A stretch of DNA of 64,000 nucleotides, from the NCBI RefSeq assembly GCF_036227485.1, contig NZ_CP109479.1:930001-994000 (forward strand), written 5' to 3'. Under the pieces are notes generated by a model. It did no database searches. It was not told where the DNA came from and worked only from the letters and a program-made list of their open reading frames with translations. Shown piece after piece: positions 54,350 through 63,586 of the stretch. Position numbers and translations under genes: made by a program. The stretch's first letter is position 1. Each line of letters opens with the position of its first letter. Origin of the DNA: Streptomyces sp. NBC_01451. Lineage in GTDB: Bacteria > Actinomycetota > Actinomycetes > Streptomycetales > Streptomycetaceae.

Positions 54350-57154
54350 GTGACTCCCCCGCTGTCGAGACGGTTCCTGCTGCAGAGCGCGGTCCTGGCC
54401 GCCGCCGCACCCGCGTTCGCCTACGCGGCCTCCGGCCGGGCCGCCGCCGCTGCCCTGCCCGCGCCGTCCGCCTGGACGCTCCGCCCCTTCGAGCTGAAGG
54501 ACGTCTCGCTCGGCCAGGGCGTCTTCGCGAGCAAGCGGCAGCTGATGCTGGACCACGGGCGCGGCTACGACGTGAACCGGCTGCTCCAGGTGTTCCGCGC
54601 CAACGCGGGCCTCTCCACGGGCGGGGCGGTCGCCCCGGGCGGCTGGGAGGGCCTGGACGGCGAGGCCAACGGCAACCTGCGCGGCCACTACACGGGCCAC
54701 TTCCTGACCATGCTGTCGCAGGCTTACGCGAGCACCGGGGAGCAGACCTACGCCGACAAGATCTCGACGATGGTCGGTGCCCTGACCGACGTGCGCGCGG
54801 CGCTGCGCACCGACCCGCGCATGCTCACCGTCACCGGGAAGTGGGGCGGCGCCCACGAGAACGTCCGGGGCTCCTACCAGTACGTGGACCTCCCGGCCGC
54901 CGTACCGGGCGGCGCCGCGGCCATCACCCTGTCGATCTGGGTCAAGCCCACGCACGACGCCAACTGGCAGCGTGTCTTCGACTTCGGCAACGACACCACC
55001 CGGTACATGTACCTGGCCTCCCGCAACGCCGGTGGGGTGCCGCGCTTCGCCATCACCACCAGCGGCGCCGGCGGCGAACAGGGCCTCAACGGCACCGCCG
55101 CGCTGCCGCTGAACCAGTGGAGCCACCTCGCGGTGACCATCTCCGGCACCACGGGCACGCTCTACGTCAACGGCACCGCCGTCGCCACGAACACCGCGAT
55201 GACGCTCAACCCGTCCGTCCTGGGCACCCTGACGAACAACTGGCTGGGCCGCTCGAACTACTCCGGCGACCCGGTCTACGCGGGCGCCTTCGACGAGTTC
55301 AACGTCTACTCGCGTGCCCTGACCGCGGCCGAGATCACCTCGCTCCAGAGCAACGAGGCGAAGAAGTCCACCGCGGGGCTCGGCAACCTCGCCTCGTACT
55401 ACTTCTCCGCCACCACCGGCGGTACCTTCGGCGACGCCTCCGGGCGCGGACTGACCGCCACCCTGCGCCGCACCTGGGGCGGCCCGAGCCACCCGGGCTT
55501 CCTCGCCGCCTACCCGGAGACGCAGTTCATCGCACTGGAGTCGATGACGAGCGGCGACTACACGAAGGTGTGGGCGCCCTACTACACGGCCCACAAGATC
55601 CTCAAGGGGCTGCTGGACGCCTACCTCGCGACGGACGACGCCCGGGCGCTGGACCTCGCGTCCGGCATGTGCGACTGGATGTACTCCCGGCTGTCCAAGC
55701 TGCCCGACGCCACCCTGCAGCGGATGTGGGGGATCTTCTCCAGCGGTGAGTTCGGCGGCATCGTCGAGACCATCGTCGACCTGTACGCGATCACCGGCAA
55801 GGCCGACCACCTCGCCCTGGCCAAGCTGTTCGACCTCGACACGCTCATCGACGCGTGCGCGGCCAACACCGACACCCTCAACGGCCTGCACGCCAACCAG
55901 CACATCCCGATCTTCACCGGATACGTACGGCTGTACGACGCGACGGGCGAGACGCGCTATCTGACCGCCGCGAAGAACTTCTGGGGCATGGTGATCCCGC
56001 AGCGCATGTACGGGATCGGCGGCACCAGCACGGGCGAGTTCTGGAAGGCGCGCGGGGTGATCGCGGGGACGCTCAGCGACACCAACGCCGAGACCTGCTG
56101 TGCGTACAACCTGCTCAAGCTGAGCCGGACGCTGTTCTTCCACGAGCAGGACCCGAAGTACATGGACTACTACGAGCGGGCGCTCCTCAACCAGGTGCTC
56201 GGCTCCAAGCAGGACAAGGCCGACGCAGAGAAGCCGCTCGTCACGTACTTCATCGGGCTCACGCCCGGGCATGTGCGCGACTACACGCCCAAGCAGGGCA
56301 CCACCTGCTGCGAGGGCACCGGCATGGAGAGCGCCACGAAGTACCAGGACTCGGTGTACTTCAAGTCGTCCGACGGCGCCTCCCTCTACGTCAACCTGTA
56401 CAGCCCCTCCACCCTGACCTGGGCCGAGAAGGGCGTCACGGTCACCCAGACCACCGAGTACCCGAAGGAGCAGGGCACCACGCTCACCTTCGGGGGCGGC
56501 AGCGCGGCCTTCGCACTGCGGCTGCGGGTGCCGGTCTGGGCGACGGCCGGCTTCCAGGTGACCGTCAACGGGCAGGCGGTGAGCGGCACTCCGGTCGCCG
56601 GGAGCTACTTCGCGGTGTCGCGGACCTGGCAGAGCGGAGACGTCGTACGGATCAGCGTGCCGTTCCGGCTGCGGGTCGAGAAGGCGCTCGACGACCCGTC
56701 GCTCCAGGCCCTGTTCTACGGGCCGGTGAACCTGGTCGCGCGGAGTTCGAGCACCAGTTACCTGTCCGTGGGCCTGTACCGCAACGCCGCTCTCTCCGGC
56801 GACCTGCTGCCCTCCCTCACCCCGGTGAGCGGCAAGCCGCTGCACTACACGCTGAACGGCACCGAGTTCGCCCCCTTCTCCGAGGGGACCGAGGACCCGA
56901 CGCACGCCTACGTCCGGCGCGCCGAACCGACGGTCGTGTTCGGGACCGTCTCCTCCGGCATCGCCAACCCGGCGAAGACCGACGGCACCACGCTGCTCGA
57001 CGAGATCTGGGCGGGGGCGCCCTTCGCGAACAAGGCAGCGCTGGTCACCCGGGTGCGGTCGACGACGGCGGCCTGGGTGACGGCGGGGCTGCTCACACAG
57101 GCCGCGGCCGACACGGTGGTGAGCACGGCGCAGGCGGCGTCGTACGTGTCCTGA
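54350..57154 (+). CDS. Secreted GH127 beta-L-arabinofuranosidase with inserted LamG domain
   Basis: A 934-residue secreted enzyme. Twin-arginine signal (LSRRFLLQSAVLAAAAP). The GH127 catalytic domain begins at about 45 (VSLGQGVFASKRQLMLDHGR) and resumes after an inserted concanavalin/LamG domain (about 172-380; ITLSIWVKPTHDANWQRVFDFGN). Zinc/nucleophile residues: Glu581 and Cys583 (ETCCAYN), Cys653 and Cys654 (TCCEGTG), matching the Cys-based retaining mechanism known for HypBA1. GTG 54350 follows GAGG. It starts 80 bp after the GH43 stop, so the two are probably one operon releasing arabinose. Confidence 0.92.
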   Translation: MTPPLSRRFLLQSAVLAAAAPAFAYAASGRAAAAALPAPSAWTLRPFELKDVSLGQGVFASKRQLMLDHGRGYDVNRLLQVFRANAGLSTGGAVAPGGWEGLDGEANGNLRGHYTGHFLTMLSQAYASTGEQTYADKISTMVGALTDVRAALRTDPRMLTVTGKWGGAHENVRGSYQYVDLPAAVPGGAAAITLSIWVKPTHDANWQRVFDFGNDTTRYMYLASRNAGGVPRFAITTSGAGGEQGLNGTAALPLNQWSHLAVTISGTTGTLYVNGTAVATNTAMTLNPSVLGTLTNNWLGRSNYSGDPVYAGAFDEFNVYSRALTAAEITSLQSNEAKKSTAGLGNLASYYFSATTGGTFGDASGRGLTATLRRTWGGPSHPGFLAAYPETQFIALESMTSGDYTKVWAPYYTAHKILKGLLDAYLATDDARALDLASGMCDWMYSRLSKLPDATLQRMWGIFSSGEFGGIVETIVDLYAITGKADHLALAKLFDLDTLIDACAANTDTLNGLHANQHIPIFTGYVRLYDATGETRYLTAAKNFWGMVIPQRMYGIGGTSTGEFWKARGVIAGTLSDTNAETCCAYNLLKLSRTLFFHEQDPKYMDYYERALLNQVLGSKQDKADAEKPLVTYFIGLTPGHVRDYTPKQGTTCCEGTGMESATKYQDSVYFKSSDGASLYVNLYSPSTLTWAEKGVTVTQTTEYPKEQGTTLTFGGGSAAFALRLRVPVWATAGFQVTVNGQAVSGTPVAGSYFAVSRTWQSGDVVRISVPFRLRVEKALDDPSLQALFYGPVNLVARSSSTSYLSVGLYRNAALSGDLLPSLTPVSGKPLHYTLNGTEFAPFSEGTEDPTHAYVRRAEPTVVFGTVSSGIANPAKTDGTTLLDEIWAGAPFANKAALVTRVRSTTAAWVTAGLLTQAAADTVVSTAQAASYVS

Positions 57155-57179
57155 CCGTCGTACACCTGCTGATCCGCGC

Positions 57180-57210
57180 GGGCGGTACCCCTACCGGAGG
57201 GGTACCGCCC
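57180..57210. terminator. Terminator of the arabinan operon
   Basis: A 13-bp perfect stem (GGGCGGTACCCCT at 57180-57192, AGGGGTACCGCCC at 57198-57210) with a 5-base loop, 25 bp after the GH127 stop. Confidence 0.88.
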
Positions 57211-57355
57211 GTCCTGCGTGCGGACGACCCACGGGGCCGCCTGTACTGCGTTCTCAGTAGTGGTGATTGTCGACAGGTGCACGACGACGGGAGGGGGCCG
57301 GTCCCGGGAACCTTGTCCGGTACCCGAGATCCGATGATGTGGAGACCTCCCCCTC

Positions 57356-59569
57356 GTGGCCACCTTCCTGTACAAGCTGGGCCGACTGGCCTTCCGGCGG
57401 CGCTGGTACGTCGCCCTGATGTGGCTGGCGGTGCTCGCCGCCGTCGGTGCCGGTGCCGCCACGGCGCCCGCCGCTCCCGACGCCGACAACACGATGCCGG
57501 GAATCGAGTCCCAGAAGGCCTTCGACCTGATGGACCAGCGGTTCCCCGGCTCCAACGCGCACGGCGCGAACGCCCGGGTGGTGTTCGTGGCGCCGGGCGG
57601 CGAGAAGGTCACCGCCACCGAGAACAGGGCGGCGATCACGAAGTTCGTGGGCGAGGTGGCCGACGGCTCACAGGTCGCGTCCGCCGCGAACCCCTTCCAG
57701 GCACAGGCGGTCAGCGAGGACGCGACCACCGCCTACGCCACCGTCAGCTACAAGGCGAAGCCCGACGATCTCACCGACGCCACCAAGAACCACCTCCGGA
57801 ACGCCATCAAGGAGGCGCAGGGCTCGGGGCTGACCGTCGAGGTCGGCGGTACCGCGCTGGCGACGACACCCGCGGCGGGCGCCACGGCCGAGGCGATCGG
57901 TATCGCCATCGCGGCCCTCGTCCTGATCGTCACCTTCGGTTCGCTGGCCGCCGCCGGGCTCCCGCTGCTGACCGCGGTCATCGGTGTGGGCGTCAGCATG
58001 GCGTCGATCCTGGCGCTGAGCAGCGCGCTCGGTCTGTCCTCGACGACCGGGACGCTGGCCAGCATGCTGGGGCTGGCCTGCGGTATCGACTACGCGGTGT
58101 TCATCGTCTCCCGGTACCGGGAGGAACGCGGCAAGGGCCACGGCCCGCAGGAGGCGGCGGCGCTCGCGACCGGCACCGCCGGGTCGGCGGTCGTCTTCGC
58201 CGGGCTCACCGTCGTCATCGCGCTGGCCGGACTCATGGTCGTCGGCGTGCCGATGCTGACGAAGATGGGGCTGGCCGCCGCCGGCGCGGTCGGCGTGGGC
58301 GTGCTCGTCGCGCTGACGCTGGTCCCGGCCCTGGTCGGGTTCTGGCCGAACGCGCTGCTCTCGCGCTCCGCCCGGAAGACCGGGCAGATCAAGCAGGCCG
58401 CCGAGCACAACGGCGGCACCCGCTGGGCCCGGTTCGTGCTGCGCCGCCCGATCCCGGTGCTGATCGCCTCGGTGGCCGGTCTCGGCGCCCTCGCGATACC
58501 CGTGACGGACCTCCAGCTGGGCACGTCCGGTGACGAGGCCAAGCCGACGTCCACCACCGAGCGCCGCGCCTACGACGACCTCGCGACGGCCTTCGGCCCG
58601 GGCTTCAACGGTCCCCTGACGATCGTCGTGGACGCCAGGGGCGCTGCCGACGCCAAGCGCGCGGTGGTGACGATCTCCGAGAAGATCGCCGCCACGAAGG
58701 GCGTCGTGTCGGTGTCCCAGGCCCGCTTCAACCCCGCAGGCGACACCGCGATCTTCTCCGCGGTCCCGGCCGACGCGCCGACCAGCACGAAGACGCAGGA
58801 CCTCGTGAAGACCATCCGGTCCGACCGGCCGGCCACGGTGGCCGGCACGGACGCGGAGTTCAGCGTCACCGGCACCACGGCGGCCAACATCGACGTCGCC
58901 CAGAAGATGCAGGACGCGCTGGTCCCGTACCTGATCGTGGTCGTGGGTCTGGCCATCGTGCTGCTCCTGCTGGTCTTCCGGTCGGTCCTCGTACCCCTCA
59001 AGGCGGCCCTCGGCTTCCTCCTGTCGGTGCTGGCCGCGCTCGGCTCCGTCATCGCGGTCTTCCAGTGGGGCTGGGGCGCCTCGCTCCTCGGCGTCGAGAC
59101 CACCGGCCCGATCATGAGCATGATGCCGATCTTCCTGGTGGGCATCGTCTTCGGACTGGCCATGGACTACGAGGTGTTCCTCGTCGCCCGGATGCGGGAG
59201 GCCTACGTCCACGGCGACGGACCCAAGCAGGCGGTCGTGACCGGGTTCCGGTACAGCGCGCGGGTCGTGGTCGCCGCCGCACTGATCATGATGGCCGTCT
59301 TCTCCGGGTTCATCGGGGCCGGCGAGTCCATCATCAAGATGATCGGCTTCGGACTGGCCGTGGCCGTCCTGTTCGACGCCTTCGTCGTCCGCATGGCGCT
59401 CGTCCCCGCCGTGCTGGCCCTGCTCGGCAAGGCCGCCTGGTGGATGCCCGGCTGGCTGGACAAGGTACTGCCGCGGGTCGACGTGGAGGGCGAGGCCCTC
59501 GCGCACCAGGCGGCCACACCCCAGTACGGGGCGGACGGAACGACAGACCGGGAGGCGGTCCAGGTCTGA
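57356..59569 (+). CDS. MMPL/RND-family transporter
   Basis: A 737-residue RND transporter with two halves, each with one helix, an external loop and five helices. LGLACGIDYAVFIVSRYREE and VFGLAMDYEVFLVARMREAY are the paired proton-relay motifs with conserved Asp-Tyr. GTG 57356. It may export lipids or drugs. A two-component system lies just downstream behind a terminator. Confidence 0.93.
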   Translation: MATFLYKLGRLAFRRRWYVALMWLAVLAAVGAGAATAPAAPDADNTMPGIESQKAFDLMDQRFPGSNAHGANARVVFVAPGGEKVTATENRAAITKFVGEVADGSQVASAANPFQAQAVSEDATTAYATVSYKAKPDDLTDATKNHLRNAIKEAQGSGLTVEVGGTALATTPAAGATAEAIGIAIAALVLIVTFGSLAAAGLPLLTAVIGVGVSMASILALSSALGLSSTTGTLASMLGLACGIDYAVFIVSRYREERGKGHGPQEAAALATGTAGSAVVFAGLTVVIALAGLMVVGVPMLTKMGLAAAGAVGVGVLVALTLVPALVGFWPNALLSRSARKTGQIKQAAEHNGGTRWARFVLRRPIPVLIASVAGLGALAIPVTDLQLGTSGDEAKPTSTTERRAYDDLATAFGPGFNGPLTIVVDARGAADAKRAVVTISEKIAATKGVVSVSQARFNPAGDTAIFSAVPADAPTSTKTQDLVKTIRSDRPATVAGTDAEFSVTGTTAANIDVAQKMQDALVPYLIVVVGLAIVLLLLVFRSVLVPLKAALGFLLSVLAALGSVIAVFQWGWGASLLGVETTGPIMSMMPIFLVGIVFGLAMDYEVFLVARMREAYVHGDGPKQAVVTGFRYSARVVVAAALIMMAVFSGFIGAGESIIKMIGFGLAVAVLFDAFVVRMALVPAVLALLGKAAWWMPGWLDKVLPRVDVEGEALAHQAATPQYGADGTTDREAVQV

Positions 59570-59587
59570 CTTTCGGCCGTACGCCCT

Positions 59588-59622
59588 GAGGGCCGCCCGT
59601 GCTGGACACACGGGCGGCCCTC
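59588..59622. terminator. Terminator after MMPL gene
   Basis: A perfect 14-bp stem (GAGGGCCGCCCGTG at 59588-59601, CACGGGCGGCCCTC at 59609-59622) with a 7-base loop. Confidence 0.9.
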
Positions 59623-59684
59623 GTCGGACGTCATGACGGGCTGTCGTGGACCATGGGTCCACGCCCTTCGAGCGGAGAGAGCCG

Positions 59685-60902
59685 ATGAGTAGCAGCATCG
59701 AGCGTTACATCGCGGGCCATCCCCGTGTCGTCGACACGGTGACGGTCGTGACGCTGTTCGTCCTCTTCCTGGTCGGCGCCCGGATCAGCCTGCCCGGAAC
59801 CACCCAGCGCGAGGCCCTGTGGCCCGCCGTGGTCATCGCCGTCAACGCGTGCGCGGGCGTGCTGCTGAGCCGCAGCCATCCCCGTACGGCTGTCACCGTG
59901 ACCACGGTCTGCGCGATGACGGCGAGCGCGCTGGGCTATCTGCTCACCGTGCTGATGCTGGCCCCCGCCATGGTGGCGATCTACTGGCTGGCGGTCCTCA
60001 CCGACCGGCGCACGACCCGCCGCCACTGCTTCGGCGTGATCGTCATGCTGGTGGCCACGGCCACGCTCCTCGACCCTGTCGACCACCCGCTCGTCCTCAA
60101 GACGGTCGCCCCCATCGCCTACGTACTGGTCGCCGTCGTCACCGGCAGCGCGCGACGCATGCGCCGTGCCTATCTGGACGCCGTGCACGCCCGCGCCGAC
60201 CACGCCGAGCGGACCCGCGAGGAGGAGGCCCGCCACCGGGTGACCGAGGAACGCATGCGCATCGCCCGGGAGCTGCACGACGTCGTCGCCCACCATCTGG
60301 CCCTGGCCAACGCCCAGGCGACCACCGCCGCGCATCTGGCGCGCAGCGACCCCGAGCAGACCCGCCGGATGCTCAACGACCTCACCGGCACCACCTCCTC
60401 GGCACTGCGCGAACTCAAGGCCACCGTCGGTCTGCTGCGCCACGCCGACGACGTCGAAGCCCCCCTCGAACCGGCCCCCGGGCTCTCCCGGCTCCCCGAA
60501 CTGATCGACACGGTCCGGTCCGGCGGGCTCGGGGTCACCCTCACGACGGTGGGCAGGGAACGCCCGCTGTCCCCGGGGGTGGACCTGACGGCGTACCGGA
60601 TCGTGCAGGAGGCGCTCACCAACATCACCAAGCACGCGGCCGGAGCGGCGGCCTGCGTGCGGCTCGCGTACTCGGCGGACCGGCTGGCCATCACGGTCAC
60701 CAACAACGCCACCGCCACGTTCCCCGTCGGTCGCGTCGCAGCCGTGCCGGCACGCGGTTTCGGTCTCATCGGTATGCGGGAGCGCGCCCACTCCGTAGGC
60801 GGCAACCTGGAGGCAGGGCACCGCCCGGAGGGCGGCTTCGAGGTCTCCACCGCGCTGCCCCTCTACCCCCAGCCCACGGAAGAAGAAGAGCGCACCTCAT
60901 GA
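59685..60902 (+). CDS. NarL-type sensor histidine kinase
   Basis: A 405-residue kinase. Four or five membrane helices occupy about 15-150, followed by a HisKA_3 domain (RIARELHDVVAHHLALANAQ with the phospho-His) and a C-terminal HATPase (GFGLIGMRERAHSVGG). The ATG at 59685 is followed by a hydrophobic segment. Its stop overlaps the response regulator by 4 bases. The signal is unknown. Confidence 0.92.
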   Translation: MSSSIERYIAGHPRVVDTVTVVTLFVLFLVGARISLPGTTQREALWPAVVIAVNACAGVLLSRSHPRTAVTVTTVCAMTASALGYLLTVLMLAPAMVAIYWLAVLTDRRTTRRHCFGVIVMLVATATLLDPVDHPLVLKTVAPIAYVLVAVVTGSARRMRRAYLDAVHARADHAERTREEEARHRVTEERMRIARELHDVVAHHLALANAQATTAAHLARSDPEQTRRMLNDLTGTTSSALRELKATVGLLRHADDVEAPLEPAPGLSRLPELIDTVRSGGLGVTLTTVGRERPLSPGVDLTAYRIVQEALTNITKHAAGAAACVRLAYSADRLAITVTNNATATFPVGRVAAVPARGFGLIGMRERAHSVGGNLEAGHRPEGGFEVSTALPLYPQPTEEEERTS

Positions 60903-61582
60903 CGATTCGCGTCCTGCTCGCCGACGACCAGGCACTCCTCCGGGCGACGTTCCGGATCCTGGTCGACTCCGAGGCCGACATGACGGTGATCGGTGAGGCC
61001 ACCGACGGCCGGGAGGCGGTCGAGCTGACCCGCACCCACCTTCCCGACGTGGTCCTCATGGACATCCGTATGCCCGGCACCGACGGACTGGCCGCAACCG
61101 CCGCGATCTGCGCCGATCCGGAACTGTCCGCGACGCGGGTGCTGATCCTGACGACGTTCGAGACGGACGAGTACGTGGCGCAGGCGCTGCGGGCCGGCGC
61201 CAGCGGCTTCCTCGGCAAGGACGTCACCGCCGAGACGCTGCTCGCCGGTATCCGCACGGTGTTCTCCGGCGAGTCCCTCCTGTCCCCCAACGCCACCCGC
61301 ACCCTCATCACCCGCTTCCTCAACTCCCCCGCGCCGGGCACCCAGTTGGCGACCCCGGAGACGCTCGCGGCGCTCACCACCCGTGAGCGGGAGGTGATGT
61401 GCCTGGCGGCCGAGGGCAGATCCAACGACGAGATCGCGGAGAAGCTGTACGTCAGCCCGCTGACCGTGCGTACCCATGTGCACCGCGCGATGACCAAGCT
61501 GGGTGCCCGCGACCGGGCCCAACTGGTCGTCGTCGCCTACCAGTCGGGGCTGGTGCGGGCCCTGCCGCCGCAGGGGTCGTGA
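60899..61582 (+). CDS. NarL/LuxR-family response regulator
   Basis: A 227-residue regulator: receiver with DDQALLR and phospho-Asp in VVLMDIRMPGTDG, Lys in GFLGKD, then a LuxR HTH (LTTREREVMCLAAEGRSNDEIAEKLYVSPLTVRTHVHRAMTKLG). Translationally coupled to the preceding kinase through ATGA. Confidence 0.94.
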   Translation: MTIRVLLADDQALLRATFRILVDSEADMTVIGEATDGREAVELTRTHLPDVVLMDIRMPGTDGLAATAAICADPELSATRVLILTTFETDEYVAQALRAGASGFLGKDVTAETLLAGIRTVFSGESLLSPNATRTLITRFLNSPAPGTQLATPETLAALTTREREVMCLAAEGRSNDEIAEKLYVSPLTVRTHVHRAMTKLGARDRAQLVVVAYQSGLVRALPPQGS

Positions 61583-61636
61583 GACACGGGACGACCGTCG
61601 GCCCGTACCACCGGAGCGGCCGGGCCCGCCGGTCGT

Positions 61637-61800
61637 CCTCGCCCGGCGACGGCGGTACAGGAGCCATGCACCGGCCGCGGTGAGCGCCGCTGCGTCCGTG
61701 GCCGTCCCGAGGGCGCCGACACCGGTGGAGGCGAGGCCGCCGCCGGTGGTGCCGGTGCCGCCCGTGGTGGTGCCCCCTGCCGTGTTCGCAGGGTGGGTGG
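61637..61800 (-). pseudogene. Remnant of a LAxTG cell-wall-anchored protein
   Basis: The minus strand encodes a Gly/Thr-rich spacer (GGTTTGGTGTTGGG), then LASTG (61721-61735), about 20 hydrophobic residues and RRRRAR (to 61637), a complete sortase-E-type sorting signal. The rest of the protein and any start codon are missing, because the frame runs into the antiporter gene. It is read as the 3' end of a deleted gene. Confidence 0.55.
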
Positions 61801-61815
61801 CCTCGTCAGGATGCG

Positions 61816-63048
61816 TCAGTCGCCGACGGCCGTGGGCTGTACCGGCTCGTCCGTCGGTGCCGTGGCCGGGGTCTGCGGGCGGGCGCGCCGGGCTCGCCAC
61901 GCGCCGACCCGGGCGGCCAGGGGCTCGGTCCAGCGGGCGGTGAGCGGGCCGGCGACGACCAGGATCAGGACGTAGGCGGTGGCCAGCGGGCCGAGGTCGG
62001 GCTCGATGCCGGCGGTGACCGCGAGGCCCGCGATGACGATGGAGAACTCGCCGCGGGCGACGAGCGCGCCGCCCGCCCGCCAGCGGCCCTTGACCGAGAT
62101 TCCGGCGCGGCGGGCCGCCCAGTGGCCGGTGGCGATCTTCGTGCCCGCCGTGACGACGGCCAGGGCGAGGGCCGGCAGCAGCACGGGCGGGATGCTGGCC
62201 GGGTCGGTGTGCAGCCCGAAGAAGACGAAGAAGATGGCCGCGAACAGGTCCCTGAGCGGGCTGAGCAGCGTGTGCGCACCCTCCGCGACCTCACCCGACA
62301 GCGCGATCCCGACGAGGAACGCCCCCACGGCGGCGGAGACCTGGAGCTCCTGGGCGATGCCCGCGACGAGGATGGTCAGACCGAGGACGACCAGCAGCAG
62401 TTTCTCGGGGTCGTCGCTGGAGACGAACCGGGAGATGACCCGGCCGAAGCGGACCGCCACGAACAGCACCAGGCCGGCGGCCCCGAGCGCGATCGCCAGC
62501 GTCACGCTGCCGGCGGCGAGCGAGACCCCGGCCACCAGCGCGGTGACGATCGGCAGGTAGACCGCCATCGCCAGGTCCTCCAGCACCAGGATGCTGAGGA
62601 TCACGGGGGTTTCGCGGTTGCCGACCCGGCCCAGGTCGCCCAGCACCTTGGCGATGACACCGGACGACGAGATCCAGGTGACCCCGGCGAGCACGACGGC
62701 GGCGACCGGGCCCCAGCCGAGCAGCAGGGCGGCGGCGGCCCCCGGGAGCGCGTTCAGGGTGAAGTCCACCAGGCCCGAGGGGTAGTGGGACTTGAGGTTG
62801 GAGACGAGATCGCTGGCCGTGTATTCGAGCCCGAGCATCAACAGCAGCAGGATGACGCCGATCTCGGCACCGGTGGCGATGAACTCCTCGCTCGCGCCGA
62901 GTGGCAGCAGTCCGCCTTTGCCGAAGGCGAGACCGGCGAGCAGGTAGAGGGGTATCGGGGAGAAGCTCAGCCGGGCGGCCATCCGGCCGAGCAGCCCGAG
63001 CGCGAGGATGATGGAGCCGAACTCGATCAGCAGAACCTGGGAGTGCAT
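61816..63048 (-). CDS. CPA2-type K+(Na+)/H+ antiporter, KhtU-like
   Basis: A 410-residue antiporter with about 12 helices: LIEFGSIILALGLLGRMAARL at the start, AGVTWISSSGVIAKVLGDLGRVGNRE and ILVLEDLAMAVYLPIV (ion-path acidic pair), and ALVARGEFSIVIAG. It follows a KhtT-like regulatory gene by 7 bp, so the two form a K+ efflux pair. Confidence 0.9.
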   Translation of the reverse strand: MHSQVLLIEFGSIILALGLLGRMAARLSFSPIPLYLLAGLAFGKGGLLPLGASEEFIATGAEIGVILLLLMLGLEYTASDLVSNLKSHYPSGLVDFTLNALPGAAAALLLGWGPVAAVVLAGVTWISSSGVIAKVLGDLGRVGNRETPVILSILVLEDLAMAVYLPIVTALVAGVSLAAGSVTLAIALGAAGLVLFVAVRFGRVISRFVSSDDPEKLLLVVLGLTILVAGIAQELQVSAAVGAFLVGIALSGEVAEGAHTLLSPLRDLFAAIFFVFFGLHTDPASIPPVLLPALALAVVTAGTKIATGHWAARRAGISVKGRWRAGGALVARGEFSIVIAGLAVTAGIEPDLGPLATAYVLILVVAGPLTARWTEPLAARVGAWRARRARPQTPATAPTDEPVQPTAVGD

Positions 63049-63055
63049 GGCGCTG

Positions 63056-63541
63056 TCACTCCCGTCCGAGTATCGCCGCGGCGGCGTCGACGCCCTCGCG
63101 GGTGCCGATCACGATGATGACGTCCCCGCCGGCCAGCCGGAAGGCGGGCGTCGGGGAGGGGATCGCCTCGGCCCGGCGCAGCACGGCGACCACGGACGCA
63201 CCGGTCTCCGTCCGCATCCGCGTCTCCCCGAGCACCCGCCCGTTCCAGCGCGAGCCCGCGGCCACCTCGATCCGCTCCGCCACCAGCCCCAGCGGCGTCG
63301 TGGACAGCAGACTGGAGCTGTGGTGCGAGGGGCTCAGCGCGTCGATCAGCGAGGCGGCCTCGGGCGCGGTGAGCCGCAGCGACTGGGCGCACGAGTCCGG
63401 ATCGTCGTCCCGGTACAGGCTGACGGTACGGCCGCCGTCGCGGTGGGCGATCACCGACAGATGCCGTTGCTCACGCGTGACGAGGTCGTACTGAACTCCT
63501 ATACCCGGCAGCGGAGTGGCCCGCAGGCGTGGCGCAGACAC
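63056..63541 (-). CDS. KhtT-like regulatory subunit (TrkA-C/RCK_C domain)
   Basis: A 161-residue protein: N-terminal part (about 1-80; LPGIGVQYDLVTREQRHLSVIAHRDGGRTVSLY) resembles KhtT, and the C-terminal 75 residues are a TrkA-C domain (SRWNGRVLGETRMRTETGASVVAVLRR...GDVIIVIGTREGVDAAAAIL). It probably binds a nucleotide such as c-di-AMP to gate the adjacent antiporter; the ligand is inferred from relatives. Confidence 0.88.
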   Translation of the reverse strand: MSAPRLRATPLPGIGVQYDLVTREQRHLSVIAHRDGGRTVSLYRDDDPDSCAQSLRLTAPEAASLIDALSPSHHSSSLLSTTPLGLVAERIEVAAGSRWNGRVLGETRMRTETGASVVAVLRRAEAIPSPTPAFRLAGGDVIIVIGTREGVDAAAAILGRE

Positions 63542-63586
63542 GTTGGATCCCCTTACTGATTGGTTGACTTGGACCGTTGCCGGAGC

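Noticed and set aside
57180..57210. TACCCC...GGGGTA resembling a CstR operator
   Set aside because: The half-sites are separated by 11 bases, not 6, inside a 13-bp perfect stem located just after a stop codon. It is a terminator.
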